DNA from: Icerya purchasi
Taxonomy: Eukaryota > Arthropoda > Insecta > Hemiptera > Monophlebidae
DNA length: 64,000 nucleotides
Assembly: GCA_039619475.1 (NCBI GenBank)
Contig: CM077115.1
Location: forward strand, 538,936,315-539,000,314
Direction: 5' to 3'
Shown here: one piece after another, positions 43,880 to 54,990 of the stretch
Numbering within the stretch: the stretch's first letter is position 1
Layout: each line of letters starts with the position of its first letter
Notes under the pieces: model-generated
The model's input: only the letters and a program-made list of their open reading frames with translations
Databases searched by the model: none
What the model was told of the DNA's origin: nothing
Made by a program: the position numbers and the translations under genes

Positions 43880-44135
43880 ACACATAAATAGGTGTAGTAT
43901 TTTTCGTTGGCAGAGGAAAAAATCATTTTAAAAATACCATACGTAAAAATTTTGAAAGTTATCGAACATTGAAAATGTAGTACGATGTAGCAGCCATCAC
44001 TTGTGGAACTTCTGTGTCCAACAAATATCATGGTCCCAGTGGCGATGCAGTATTTGAGCGTGAAGATTACTAGACCTATTTTAACCGTCGACTCAGGTAA
44101 ACAACAAGGCGGAATTCGAGTGCGGCCATGAAGTG
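43880..44135 (-). mobile_element. Element N, end fragment C
   Basis: About 250 bases match the right part of copy B (about 59485-59735), and thus the left end of copy A reversed, including GAAAGTTATCGAACATTGAA and the closing GCGGAATTCGAGTGCGGCC. It keeps a relic of the 62-bp unit present in copy A (TTAACCGTCGACTCAGGTAA) that copy B lacks. Its other end is missing. Confidence 0.78.
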
Positions 44136-44239
44136 AATTCTCGACATATTAGCAGAAGAGAGTGCGTGGAAAAAATTATGTCCAAAAAGAGGTTAGGGAC
44201 CAAATACGTAAACGCATCATGTGTAAGAAGATAAAACTA

Positions 44240-44640
44240 ATGACTGAAGCAAGTACGTCTAAAATCAAAAGTACCGTTGCACAGAATCCATTGGAAATAT
44301 TTAATGAAAAAACAAATGCCGGATTGATGCATTTATGAAAATGATATCTGCAGAGCCAAATTATGACTATAAGCAAACGTTGAAAATCGCGAGAGAAAAT
44401 TATCTAAATGCTATCGGAACTCGTGAGGGAAGAAATGATGCACTTAAACATCGAACATATGGAGTAGGGGAGTTAGTGTATATAATGAAACATATCCTAT
44501 CAAATAAATTCAAAAAACAATATCAAAAATCAGGTTTGTTATATGATGAACCCTATAGGATAAGAAGAAAAATTTTTGATAATGCATATGTGACGTTCGC
44601 CGAGAAAAGGGATCTGTAGCGTGAAAATATGGGTTTTGAG
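44240..44640 (+). pseudogene. Gypsy-like integrase C-terminal fragment, copy 1
   Basis: NPLEIFNEKTNAGLM precedes the open frame 44335-44619, which reads YKQTLKIARENYLNAIG, then GVGELVYIMKHILSNKFKKQ, LLYDEPYRIRRKIFDNAY: the integrase C-terminal region of Ty3/Gypsy elements (G-[DE]-LVY, then GPYRI-like). From 44300 to about 44800 it is nearly identical to 61643-62150. Confidence 0.75.
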
Positions 44641-44805
44641 TTAAACACGGATTCTGATACTTGAAAGTGTGCAAAAGAAGATGCAGTATGTGTGTTTTTT
44701 TGCAAACTTTTATTTAATGTCTTACAACAAAACCGACTAAAGAAAATTACAAAAAGTGGAAAACGTTACAAATTTTAACAAAATTGTACACCTATTTTTT
44801 TCTAG
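44300..44805 (+). repeat. 500-bp duplicated segment (integrase tail and downstream), copy 1
   Basis: Only a few base differences from 61643-62150 over about 500 bases, including the non-coding part with GATGCAGTATGTGTGTTTTT. It covers the end of pol plus whatever follows in the element, so the two loci are young relative to the other pol fragments. Confidence 0.85.
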
Positions 44806-45357
44806 TTGTTAGTTTTTTTTATAATTTTTAATGATTTCTTATTTGCTTCGGAAATTTTTTGGGCCTTGGTCTTTTTTAATTTCGGTACTTCGGTTTTTTT
44901 TTTCGTTGATGTTTTTTTTTTTTTTTTTTTTTTTTTTTTTGGATTTTAGTTTCATCTTTCTTCTTTCTTTTTCGTGTCAACTTTGCTGCATTCGACTGTT
45001 CTTTTGATTTCGGTTAGTTAGGGGTTTGGGAACTACAGAATTTCGGGTTTTTTTTTCCAGATCGGAACGTGAAAAAGCGGTATTACCGTCCAGGCACCGC
45101 TTCCTTTTTAATGATAAACCATTCGCTGTGATCAGAGAGGGAATAAATCGTTTGCTAATAGTACTCTTTACTGTACATTTAGCTGAAATTTTTCTTCTTC
45201 AACGGGTGATTTCATTTTTGTAAAAGTAGAAATGCTGATACTCCGTACCTGACAACTGTTGATAACAATCTTGAAATTTCGTGTCCCACATTCGTTTGCG
45301 TTCGCAACAACACTGAATGTTTTATGGCTGTATCGATTAACTACTTCTTCAATATCA
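44806..45357. other. T-rich and unassigned stretch
   Basis: Long T runs at about 44910-44940. No recognised gene. The 90-codon minus-strand frame at 45168-45440 crosses into the LINE and is not supported. The last 16 bases (45358-45373) are the target duplication of the LINE that follows. Confidence 0.4.
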
Positions 45358-45373
45358 TCAGAGCAATCCAACG

Positions 45374-46450
45374 TGAGCGTAATCCCTTTCCCTAACCTAG
45401 CTCCTAACATCATGATTCCGCCGTGGGCCCCTTTAAACATTGATGTTAACTTTTCCCTGACGAAGTATAATAAACCCCTGCACCCGAATATCGTTCAGTT
45501 GACAACAGCAACAATGCAAAAATACCCCGACCACCTCTTTTTCTACACGGATGCTGCCAAGGCACCCCAGAGGCTACTTCTTCCCCAACCGCCTGTTCCT
45601 TTGAAGTCTGCGACGTGATTCGAAGCATTCGACTGAATGACAATTGCTCGGTACTGGATGCTGAAATATACGCAGTATTTTTCTGTTTGGAATATTTTCT
45701 TTCTACAGAGCCTACATCACAGAAAGCCCTGCTGGTATCTGATTCATCCGCGGCCTTATTGACAATTTCTAATCCCCTCACCAAACATCCTGTAGCAATT
45801 CGAACCCAGCAGGTATTATACGAACTTATTAAGAGACAGTGCTCCGTATCCTTTCTGTGGGCGCCCAGCCATGCAGGGATTCCTGGAAATGAACGCGTCG
45901 ATACATCCGCCCGAGCAGAAATATATTGCCCCTCGCCTAGTAACAGTCCACCTCCACCTTATCTCTCGAACATAATCTTCAATAATCTCACGTCCTTATG
46001 GAAACCCATTGGTCCTCGTGTCAGACTTTCTCGAGGTTAATTAAACCCTCAACGGAACCATGGTGGCCAGAAAAAAGCATTTCCCGCAGAGATTTCTGTG
46101 CACTTAGCCGCTTGCGCATAGGCCATACGGCCATGTCGCATAATTTTATTTTGCAAAGAACCCCCTCTCCTACGAATTGTCCTTTCTGTGGCCAAGATGT
46201 TGCTCCCTTAACTCATCATATACTATGCGACTGTCCAGCATTATCACCTCACCGGTCCCCTTCAATTAATAACAAAACAGTCACCAACATACTTGAGAAT
46301 TCCCCCGATGCAATTTTATCCATAACACAATTTATCAGAACTAGCGGAATAATCAGATATCTATAAAAACAAACTGCGCATCTTCGTACTGTAATAGCCA
46401 CAGCAGTTAAACACGGTACAGGATGTTGCTTTCAAAAAAAAAAAAAAAAA
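45374..46450 (+). pseudogene. LINE-B, 5'-truncated: RNase H and C-terminal zinc region
   Basis: Three frames: HLFFYTDAAKAPQR near 45535, DAEIYAVFFCLEYF near 45658, LVSDSSAALLTI at about 45730, and FLWAPSHAGIPGNERVDTSA at 45850-45910 are the RNase H blocks. CPFCGQDVAPLTHHILCDCP at 46180-46240 is a CCHC-like motif. It ends in poly(A) at 46434-46450. Target duplication: tcagagcaatccaacg (45358-45373) against tcagagcaatcaacg (46451-46465), one base different in length. Two frameshifts. The same LINE tail is at 15131-15340. Confidence 0.9.
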
Positions 46451-46465
46451 TCAGAGCAATCAACG

Positions 46466-47023
46466 TTTGAGCGACCGAATAAAGGAATGGTCGGGATTAA
46501 ATTTAGCGTGGTGTCCGTTAATAAAAAAATCAATGTAATTTATTTATTTTTGATCGGGACAAATAACCTCCGAATCAAAGATAGCGCCGATGATATGAAG
46601 AAGAATTTAGACCAATTAATTAACTATTTAAAAAGTCGGATAGTACGCCGGATCGTTCTACAGACAATACCACCTGTGTATAGTCTGGAAAAGGATTGAA
46701 AACACTAAGAAACATGGAGAGAATATAACGAAGCTATTAAAGCAAAAGAAAATGATAGCACCACAGTTATCGAATTCGGAATAGAATTACTGAAGAGAGT
46801 AATAGTGAGTCCTATTCTTAAATCAAGGCGCATACCACTATGAGGAATATATAGGGAGAGATCGATAAGAGACATTTAAACCGTAAAGGTTTTATGCTTT
46901 TAGAAGAAATATTGGAAAACTATTTTCGTGACCGCCACAAGTAACTTGGTCCGGGATAATGGCGAAGTTGTGAGCAGATGCGTATATATGTGCGAAGTAA
47001 AACAGGAGTTACTAAGAGAAGAA
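46466..47023 (+). pseudogene. SGNH/GDSL-hydrolase-like segment of a retroelement
   Basis: The frame 46487-46699 reads NVIYLFLIGTNNLRIKDSAD (GTNN at 46556-46567 is like block III, GxND), then a helix and RRIVLQTIPPVYS. After a stop and frame change TWREYNEAIKAKENDST and VIEFGIELLKR follow. A further frame has IDKRHLNRKGFMLLEEILEN, whose DxxH at 46864-46875 is like block V with catalytic Asp and His. This is the C-terminal two thirds of an SGNH hydrolase fold. The block I Ser would be upstream and was not found. Removing the LINE at 47024-48184 puts it directly before the Gypsy-like protease at 48240, in the same orientation. Confidence 0.62.
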
Positions 47024-48184
47024 GTGTTTCTCATCGTTTAGACAAATTCTCCTCCTATGCTATTTCCCACAGTAAACTTCCTTATTTTATTTTTAACTTC
47101 TTCGTGTTTTTTCACCCTCCAAAACTCTTTTCTCTTCCTTCATCATCCAAAACTTCTGGCCCCGCAGTTGCCAATCAAGAATTTAATTTTCTTATTAATT
47201 CCTCGTTTCCTTTTCATTCCTTAATATTTACTGATGGTTCCAAGAGTTCAGGAGGAGTAGCTGCTTCCTTTTTCTCTCCAGCCAATAATTCCGCTCAATC
47301 CTTCAGGCTCCCGGCTTTTTACTCCATTTTCTCCGCAGAACTTTATGCCATTCTTCGAGCCGTTATATTTATTTCCTCAACTCGTTCTTCGGATAGATAC
47401 TTAATTATTTCAGACTCCAAAAGTGCTCTTCAGGCTATATCCTCTCCCTTTCCCTCATATTCCCTCGATTTTATTGTTTTCCGTATACGTTCTCTCATCT
47501 ATAGTCTTTCCCTTTCCCATTCCATTTCCATCGACCTGCTTTGGATTCCAAGTCATGCGGGTATTGATGGTAACGAGACGGTGGATTCCTTAGCACGCTT
47601 AGCGCTACACTCTCCACATTTTGTTAAAAAGATTTCCTGGTCACAACATACTTCCCCTCTCCAAAAGAATGCATGTCAGACTTTGGTCGGATGTGTATAC
47701 TTGCTCCTTTTCCAATCCTAACTCATTTTACCTTTCTATTCAGCCTAGACCTCCTTCTTGTTCTTGGTTCTATCATTTTTCTACTCTTAAACGTTTTTTC
47801 ATTATCGCTATCTGCCATTTGCGATTCAATCATAATATTACTACCATCCTCACGGTATCGTTTTACTCTCTTTTCCCATCCCATTATTGTCCTTTGCACT
47901 CTGGCGACTGTTCCTTCGTCTGTGATCCTGACCACGTGCTGTTTAAATGCTCCAGTCTTTCCTCCGAACGTAACATGCTGTACGTTTAATTATTAAAGCT
48001 GAATTATCCTACTCTATATAGTGCTTCCTATATCATAGCTTTGCCGTCATCCAATGTGTGGTTCCTATTCTTGTCTCTTTCCTGTTATCGTTCTCTGACC
48101 GGATCAAAATCTAATCTCTAATCTAGTCCAATTGTCCTGGGTAGCTGCCTTCAGTCGGCCAAGCCCAAAAAAAAAAAAAAAAAA
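47024..48184 (+). pseudogene. LINE-A, 5'-truncated: RNase H and C-terminus
   Basis: The main frame runs to 47721: FPFHSLIFTDGSKSSGG, FSAELYAILRAVIF, LIISDSKSALQAI and LLWIPSHAGIDGNETVDSLA are the RNase H blocks with their Asp/Glu residues. Another frame (47621-47989) holds the end, with CDPDHVLFKCSSLSSERN. The 3' UTR ends in CAAGCCC and poly(A) at 48167-48184. The start, near 47024, is inferred from where the SGNH-side frame stops resembling LINE-A at 4300-4400. A possible target duplication aagagaag(a)ag/aagagaaaag is weak. Confidence 0.87.
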
Positions 48185-48189
48185 CAAAA

Positions 48190-49938
48190 AAAAAGAGAAA
48201 AGAAAATGAGCCTGAAATGGAAGAGATTCTAAACCGTGTATTATCGAAGCCAATATTTCCAGCAAAAATTATGATGTTTTACTGGATTCGGGGTCAGACA
48301 TTACAGCTACGAGTATTTCCCAGCAAACTTGAAAATAAATAGCACGAAATTACCATAAATTACATTTACCACGGTTGCCGGAGTGAGTAAGTTAAATATC
48401 ATAAAGGCATATAATAAGAGTGTGTATAAAGCGAATATGCAAATCAAACTATCGTTACCGATTAAAGATAAAGTGTGACGGATACATGCGAATGTCATGA
48501 ACAAACGAAATATTCCGGTCGTGGTGGGGAACGATTTTTTACACAAATATAAGACAAAACTTTGCTTTCGTGGTGATATAATGGTAAAAGAAAGCGAGAC
48601 CGGAACAATAGTTAAAGTCCCATGTAAGGAAAAAACGAAAAATCCGATGCAAATAAATTTAATACAGGAAGGCAGACGTCTGGTGTATTTTGGTGGGAAT
48701 TTAGATAATAATGGGGATTCACTAACTGAACTTTTGGAGTCCTAATTAAAAAATGGTAGATTAGTGTAAGGGGGAAAAATAAATAAAACGGATATTAATG
48801 AACTATCGGAATGTTTTTGGACAAGCGTTAGGCCGATGCAGTAAATATGAATACGAAATGAAAGTAAAATTCTGAGGAAACAATTTTTTGTAATAAAACT
48901 TACCCTGTTCTCGAAAGCAAAAGACCTAGTGTAGAAGACGAAATCCGGTCAATGGATTATTACTACCTCTACTTCGCCGTATCGAAACCCTATCGTGGCG
49001 GTTGCAAAAGAGAATAGTGTGATACCCGGGTCTGTCTAGACGCCAGATATATTAAAAATATCCTATTGAAGGAGCAAGAGGAGCCATTATTACCAATTGA
49101 GATCAATTACTGACACGCGATTTAAGGACGCATATTTATCACCTCAATTGATTTAGCTTCAAGTTTCTTACAAATACCGTTATCGTAAGAATCGCAAAAA
49201 TATACCGGATTCACCTTCGCAGGAAGCTGTTATGAATTTACTAGAGTAGTCACATTTGGATTAATAAACTGCGGAGGCGGCGTTCGTACAGGTAATTAGG
49301 AAAGTGTCGGGAAATGACTGCGACAAATTTACCTTGTCGTACGTCGGTGACTTAGCGGTATTCTCAAAAACCGAGGAAGAGCACGTGACACAAATAAATG
49401 GTATTCTAAACAAATTACAAGTCGCCAATATGACGGTAAATTTAAATAAAATCGAATTGGCAAGGAGAGAAGTGGATTTTGTAGGACACCGATTGTTCGC
49501 AAGGAGAATACCCATGATTCCCCGAAAAATCGAAAGGAGGTTCAACGATTTACGGGGCTAGTAAATTTTAATCGAAAATTCATTAATGACTATGCATATC
49601 TTTTAGGGCCCATAAGTAAACTAGCGGGGAAATCAGAGAATTTCGAATGGGATGAAAAAACGGAAGAATCGTTTAACAATTTAAAAAAAAAATTTTCAGA
49701 GAGTGTAAGCTTCCAATCGCCTGACTGTACAAAACCGTTTTACGTGACATGTGACGCTTACGAACGATAGGAGAGCAATTATACAAATAGAAGGGGGGAA
49801 CTGCCTATGCGATAGAGAAAGAATTATAAGTCATCGTATATGCTTGTCAAAAATTCAAAATTATTATCCAAGGTTACAAAACCGACATGGCGACGAGACC
49901 ACCAATGTTTAAAATTCCTTTACGAATCGAAATGGACC
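48190..49938 (+). pseudogene. Gypsy-like pol fragment 2 (protease, RT, RNase H)
   Basis: SKNYDVLLDSGSDITATSIS at about 48255-48315 is a retropepsin active site (DSGS). The frame 48497-48745 has IPVVVGNDFLHKYK, the protease flap side. RT follows in broken frames (SPYRNPIVAVAKEN near 48975). LSYVGDLAVFSKTEEEHV at 49329-49385 is the catalytic box with YVDD altered to YVGD, followed by the thumb VDFVGHRLFARRIP. A connection stretch (KLAGKSENFEWDEKTEESF) leads to FYVTCDAYER near 49740, the RNase H start, and ELVIVYACQKFKI-like text near 49830. It is cut by transposon F copy 2 and resumes at 51765. Stops and the YVGD change make it dead. Confidence 0.83.
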
Positions 49939-49947
49939 AACCAAAGG

Positions 49948-51755
49948 TCTGACACCATTTCGCCTAAAAATGGAATGACCCATAAAATAATAATACTAAT
50001 AAAATTTGAAAAAATCAACTTGGCAACACGGTCACGTTTGGTAGGCAGTTAAAAAAAAAATTAGCCTGCCGCAGCGGGGGATCCCCCGATTTTTTAACCG
50101 TGAAAGCGTCTTTGACAAACAATGCCGTGTTTGGGCGCTGCCGAGACCGTCCGAGAAATTGAACGATTGTTACCCAAATTTTATTATTTTGCTAGCTCGG
50201 ACAGCGTCATTAAAGGTCGTAAGAAATGCCGAATCCGTCTCAATATGCGGAAAATCACTGCATATTGACTGCTTTACGCTATGAAGCCGCAATATGTTCT
50301 GGCTTGGGTCTTATGCGTATTTTGAAGGAAACTCTTCTTCTATCTTGAATATTTTAAGTTGTCGCTCGTGAATAAAACAAAAATTTTGAGTCAGTCTAAT
50401 ATAGTAATGGATGTATATCATTAATAAAAACCAAATCGAGCAGGTAAATAATATATATATATATGTAATATTTATAAATTGAAATATTTATTGCAAATTA
50501 CGTTTTAAATGAAATGGTATTCAATTAGATTTCGGCAACAGAGAATAAAAAAATTTGTCATCCATTAAAAAATTATTTTCTCTTAATTGCTATAAATTTT
50601 TGTTTTGTACGTCATAATGTACTTATTATAAAAAATTTGGTTAATTGAATAGCGTCTTTTTATATTCTCTTTCTTTTTCCTTTTTTTGTAATGTTAAATC
50701 GTAATCTTTTGGCAATTTGTTGAATTAAGACATTTTAAATAGTGGAATAGAAGGTTTTCTTTCTTTATTTTTCTTTTGGATTTACCGAAAAATGGCTTTT
50801 GAAGCAGTAAAATGGTCGATCCATATGAATATGAGTTATGCGCAAGCAAACATAAAAAAACAAAACATACGCGATGAACACGTAACCTCTTTCTATTTGT
50901 AAATCGGAAAAAATTAAAAATTAAAGACAAGTTTATTGACTTATAAAAAATTTAAAGTATACTATTAGATTAATAAGTGTAATTTTTGCTTAATATTAAC
51001 TTTAATTTTCGTTTATTAACTTTTTAAATCCAGCTTCTTTTTGATTGGTAATCGTCCACTGTTGACAAGTCCAACGCAATAAAGAGAAAACAAATAAATA
51101 CACTTTGTGCCTCTTTCTTAAGATTTAAAAAGAAAATATTAGGAACAAATTTATGTCCAAAAAATAAAAATTAAGAAAAAGAAAAAAATGATCCTGTTTG
51201 TTTTTTAACGAGGAACTCGGGTAAAACTAGCATAAATGTGCATTGTTTTCAATTTGTAATAAAAGCATTTATCCATTGACAACTCTTTATCCTGGAGTAT
51301 TTTTCTTTCTTCCTTTTTTTCTGCAACTCCGAAAACCTTAATTTTTCATGTCACACTAAATATCAATAAGGGGGGCTTCTAATATACTGATTGATAAGGT
51401 GGATGGGATTTATAGAGCACTGGACTTCGAATGGAATAACTCGCAAATATTAATCGGCGTCGTCGTTTCGGGTATATTTACATTTAATACGTTTTTAGCG
51501 GTATTTTTTCACTTCTGATTTTCATATGAACCTTTTTTGTTGTTTTTCGAAAAGATAAGATTAACAGCGGAATCAAATAGCAAAAAAAAAACATGATGCG
51601 TTTAGTCTGTTTAAAATTCGACAATGATGACGCGCTGTTGCCAACACGAAATCATTCGTACATGTATCTGATTTTTTTTTTTTTTTTTATTACCTCATTG
51701 ACCGAAACCTTAAATTTAGGTGAAATGGGAATTAGGCGAAATGGGAAATCACCCC
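49948..51755. mobile_element. DNA transposon F, copy 2, in the pol gene
   Basis: Inserted between RNase H and integrase of the Gypsy-like element. Flanks aaccaaagg (49939-49947) and aacgaaagg (51756-51764) make a 9-bp duplication with one mismatch, the size typical of Mutator-like elements. The left end has ACACCATTTCGCC and the right end has the motif twice in inverted form, GGTGAAATGGGAATTAGGCG then AAATGGG. The interior matches copy 1 but lacks repeat E at 50447-50470. No transposase was recognised. Confidence 0.72.
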
Positions 51756-51764
51756 AACGAAAGG

Positions 51765-52352
51765 ATGGTGGTCCGTTGGTCATTATATTTGCAGCAATTT
51801 TCATTGGTGGTGAATTAGCGTACTGTTGTCGACGGTTTGTGATGAATGTACGACGAGTATGAAAGAGACTATGAAGGGCACGTAAGAATTAATCAGCTAT
51901 CTATGAATAAAGAGGCGGGATAAAAAAATTTGCTAAAGAATATACATAGTTCGAGAGCAAGGCGAAAAGAAAAAGCGCGGGGAAAAGTAAAAGAAATACT
52001 GGATAGTACGGAAAGTGTACAAAAATTTTATAAAATTCATAAAAATGTAGTACCGTTCATTAAATCGAATTATGAGGGAAATTGGAAAGAATGCTATTAG
52101 CAGGGAATTTAATAATACCCATCGTATAATGGAAATACATAACTATTCCGGTCATCCGGGAATAAAACAAACTACTACAGCGTTAATAGGTGAATATCGA
52201 GCGGTAAAGGGTTTCAGCAAACAGATCAGAAACCAACTAAAAAAATGCAAATTATGCAAAAAGGTGAAACCGATGAATATGTTAAATAAAGCTGAAATGA
52301 AATGCACATTACTAGTGCGAGTCCGTTAGATGTAATCGCGATCGATATTGAT
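51765..52352 (+). pseudogene. Gypsy-like integrase N-terminal zinc domain and core start
   Basis: The frame 52072-52329 reads MEIHNYSGHPGIKQTTTALI and QIRNQLKKCKLCKKVKPMN: the HHCC zinc-binding domain of integrase. After a frame change MHITSASPLDVIAIDIDT at about 52299-52352 is the beginning of the catalytic core with its first Asp. It then breaks off. It is the continuation of the pol fragment at 48190-49938 across transposon F copy 2. Confidence 0.8.
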
Positions 52353-52902
52353 ACGAATCAGGGTTGGTGGCGCGATCTTTTGTCGACCGAATAATAAATT
52401 ATCTGTTCTGTCTTTAGTTTATTGATTTTATAGAACGTCGTCGATTATCGGCTTTAATTGTCTCAGTGTGTGAGGGACGGGGTGGCGTAGGCGTGTGCGC
52501 GCGTATTGCGACACGTGCCGAAATAGAGAATTATGTCGTATGATATCGAGAGGCTGGCTCAGGTAGATCAGAGATGTGATAAGGATGCATTGTTATCTGC
52601 ATCTGGTTACGATTTAGTGTTCGAGCTTGGTACAACGGTCGGAGTGTGATATACAAGCTAGTAATCGCGTTTCTTAATAATAATGTTCTTTTCTAATCTT
52701 TCGGTTTTCGTGTATATAAATATTTCTATCTAAAATTAATAAAAGCCTAATGCCACCGATGTTTTTAAGTGCACGATAGTTATCCGCGGTACAGTTCTAA
52801 TTGTAGTTCTTTTTGTATTTATTTGTTTATTTATTTCCCCTTTCCGTCGTTTTCCGTATTCTTCTGCTGGTCGTCTCAGAGAAAGTAGGCGAGTTCGTAA
52901 CA
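52353..52902 (+). repeat. Candidate LTR, right edge at 52902
   Basis: A relatively GC-rich stretch (52440-52640) with a TATA-like site near 52715 and an AATAAAA at 52738-52744 ends in TTCGTAACA. It is followed at 52903 by TTGGCGCGGCGGCGAACAGG, a primer-binding-like site. The left edge is not defined; it lies somewhere after the integrase text stops at 52352. The small frame at 52533-52646 is not supported as a gene. Confidence 0.42.
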
Positions 52903-53527
52903 TTGGCGCGGCGGCGAACAGGGATTTCGACGTCATCGATTCGTCGAGGAGAAAGGATCCCGGAGCCAACGGCCAAGCAGTAAACGGAGATAAGTTTTGC
53001 ATTTTAATTTATTTCTCATTACTATCGTATACGTACATCATATTAATAAGTGGCATTATTAGCTTGAACCGTTTTTTAATGATTTATAATGACATTTCGG
53101 GCCACGTAATTTTAAATTTTAGTAATTTATTACGATATTTATAAACCTCGTCGCGCGAATCGGCAATAAATAATCACCACACGTCTACCGTCATACGAAA
53201 AATTAGAAAATAACAATAATAATAATATTAATAAAATAATGGTTCATCTCGGAATATTTTTATAGCGTCTCGTAAATATACCATCTATAAATTACTTATA
53301 TAAAAAGTAAAATAAATACAATAGATAAATACAATAGATAAAGGAATATAGTTTATCTTTATGTCCGAGGAGACGCTTTGAGGCATCGTCTCCAAAAGTG
53401 GCCCCTATCGGGATATTCCAGCTGTGCTAGATGACTTTAGTGAGGAGGGCGAGCCGGCAAGGCTGGCTGGCCTTAACACCTCGATGGAGGATAGTCTGGA
53501 ATAGGGCCCAATGGACGGTCGTTCACC
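52903..53527 (+). other. Leader-like region after the LTR candidate
   Basis: Non-coding, 625 bases, from the primer-binding-like site to the coiled-coil frame. It contains a 7-bp perfect stem (GGAGACG with CGTCTCC) at about 53369-53392. Its place between PBS and a gag-position frame fits a retroelement leader. Confidence 0.4.
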
Positions 53528-54145
53528 ATGTTAGCAAATTTAATTAAAAAATCGACCGCAGATTTAATTAATAAAATCGATACAAAAATAGATAATTTAA
53601 TTAATAAAATCGACAAGAACTTCGAAAATTTAAGGAATGAAATAAATAACAAAACAGATAATTTAATTAATAAAATCGATACAAATACAGAAAATCTAAA
53701 CAATAAAATCAAGAAACAAAAATAGATAATTTAAATAATAAAATCGATACAAATGTAGAAAATCTAAACAGTAAAATTGATACAAAAATAGATAATTTAA
53801 ATAATAAAATCGATACAAATATAGAAAATCTAAACGGTAAAACTGATAAAAACTTAGAAAATCTAAATAACGTTATCGGAGGAATCGCCGGTCGAAACAA
53901 AAGAAAGCGTAAATATGAAAGAAGACCTAAGTGTAAAATTAAGCGAAGACGAAGAACTAAACGTAATATCAGAAAACCTAAAAATAAACTTAAAACCCGT
54001 TCAGAAATTAAAACCAGATTCGACGATTCAAAGTCACCACGTATAAAACTTTTAAAAAGAAATAATTATAACAATCCTCACCGGAGGGGACACTGCTCCC
54101 GTTCTGGTTTCCGGTGGTGGAAATACCGCGGGAAACCAATCAAAA
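53528..54145 (+). pseudogene. Coiled-coil repeat protein at gag position, frameshifted
   Basis: ATG at 53528 opens a frame dominated by an 11-residue repeat of the form IDNLINKIDT(K/N), encoded by a 33-bp tandem repeat to about 53860. The frame closes at 53725 and continues after a one-base shift through more repeats, then GGIAGRNKRKRKYERRPKC, a very basic Lys/Arg tail to about 54145 with PHRRGHCSRSGFRWW. Hydrophobic spacing suggests a long coiled coil followed by a nucleic-acid-binding tail. The location after an LTR/PBS-like junction suggests a Gag protein. I do not recognise the family. Confidence 0.5.
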
Positions 54146-54990
54146 TCTGCGCTTAATCTGCATTCATTTCTTATTATTAGTTTTTTTTTTTTTTTATATT
54201 GATCTAGTTATTAGCTAGTCATCCAAGTATGTATGTCCTTTGCTTATGTGGATCTCTTGAGGGCTATGACTCTACCTTATTTGTTTATCTATTACGTCGT
54301 GTTTTGTTATTTTGTTTATTAGCCTAGGTGCGGCGGATTTATTTATTTTGATTTTGTGTTATTTATTTACGTTGTCTGTCCTTAGAGCGCTCTGATTACC
54401 CTTCATATTTTGTTTCTAATTCCGATGTGGTGAGATTCTAAATATTCTTCCTTCATTATCCTTGCGTGAGTCCTTATAATTTATACTACACCGTTGCATG
54501 GATGCTTACACGCGTCCCTAGTAGTCTTACTGCGATCTCTTGTTCCTTTCTGGTCATCGCACCATCTCCTCTCGGGCTGATGTTACGCTCCATTCTGCCT
54601 CTTCGGGCTGGCATCACGATCCATATCTCTATGCTCTTCTGGGGTATAGCGCGCTGTGGCCTGACGCCTCCTTCATTTCTGGGCCTGCCGCCACACGCCT
54701 ACCTCCACTTCCTCACATCATATATTGCTGTCACTTCCTTTTGGCCATATGCCTGTCTATTCTTATGTTCCTTGCGTAGTTGTTTGGCGTGTAAGGATCT
54801 CCATGCAACTATTCCTTTTATACTATCTATTCATATTCCTATATTTCCTATTCCACGTCTCTTGAACATCACATCGGTAATTTGTTCTTAACAGGGGTAT
54901 CGATACCATCTTAGTAGGTGGTTAGCGTACTGTTTTGTCGTTTTGTTTTTCTTTGTTTTGTGTTGGCGTCTGAGGTATTCGCCATTTTTT
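54146..54990. other. Unassigned stretch
   Basis: Poly(T) at about 54181-54195. The stretch 54230-54880 is rich in pyrimidines and has open frames (54466-54891, 54540-54779) without recognisable domains or coding-like composition. It might be the 5' untranslated part of the LINE that follows, which cannot be shown. Confidence 0.4.

Noticed and set aside
45168..45440. 90-codon minus-strand frame
   Set aside because: It crosses the 5' junction of the LINE-B insertion, so it cannot be an original reading frame.
53473..53900. Hydrophobic minus-strand frames in the 33-bp repeat
   Set aside because: They are the antisense of the coiled-coil repeat; the repeated Ile-Leu-Phe pattern comes from the repeat unit.
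54466..54891. 141-codon plus-strand frame
   Set aside because: Pyrimidine-rich sequence gives Ser/Leu/Pro-rich translation in two frames at once; no domain.
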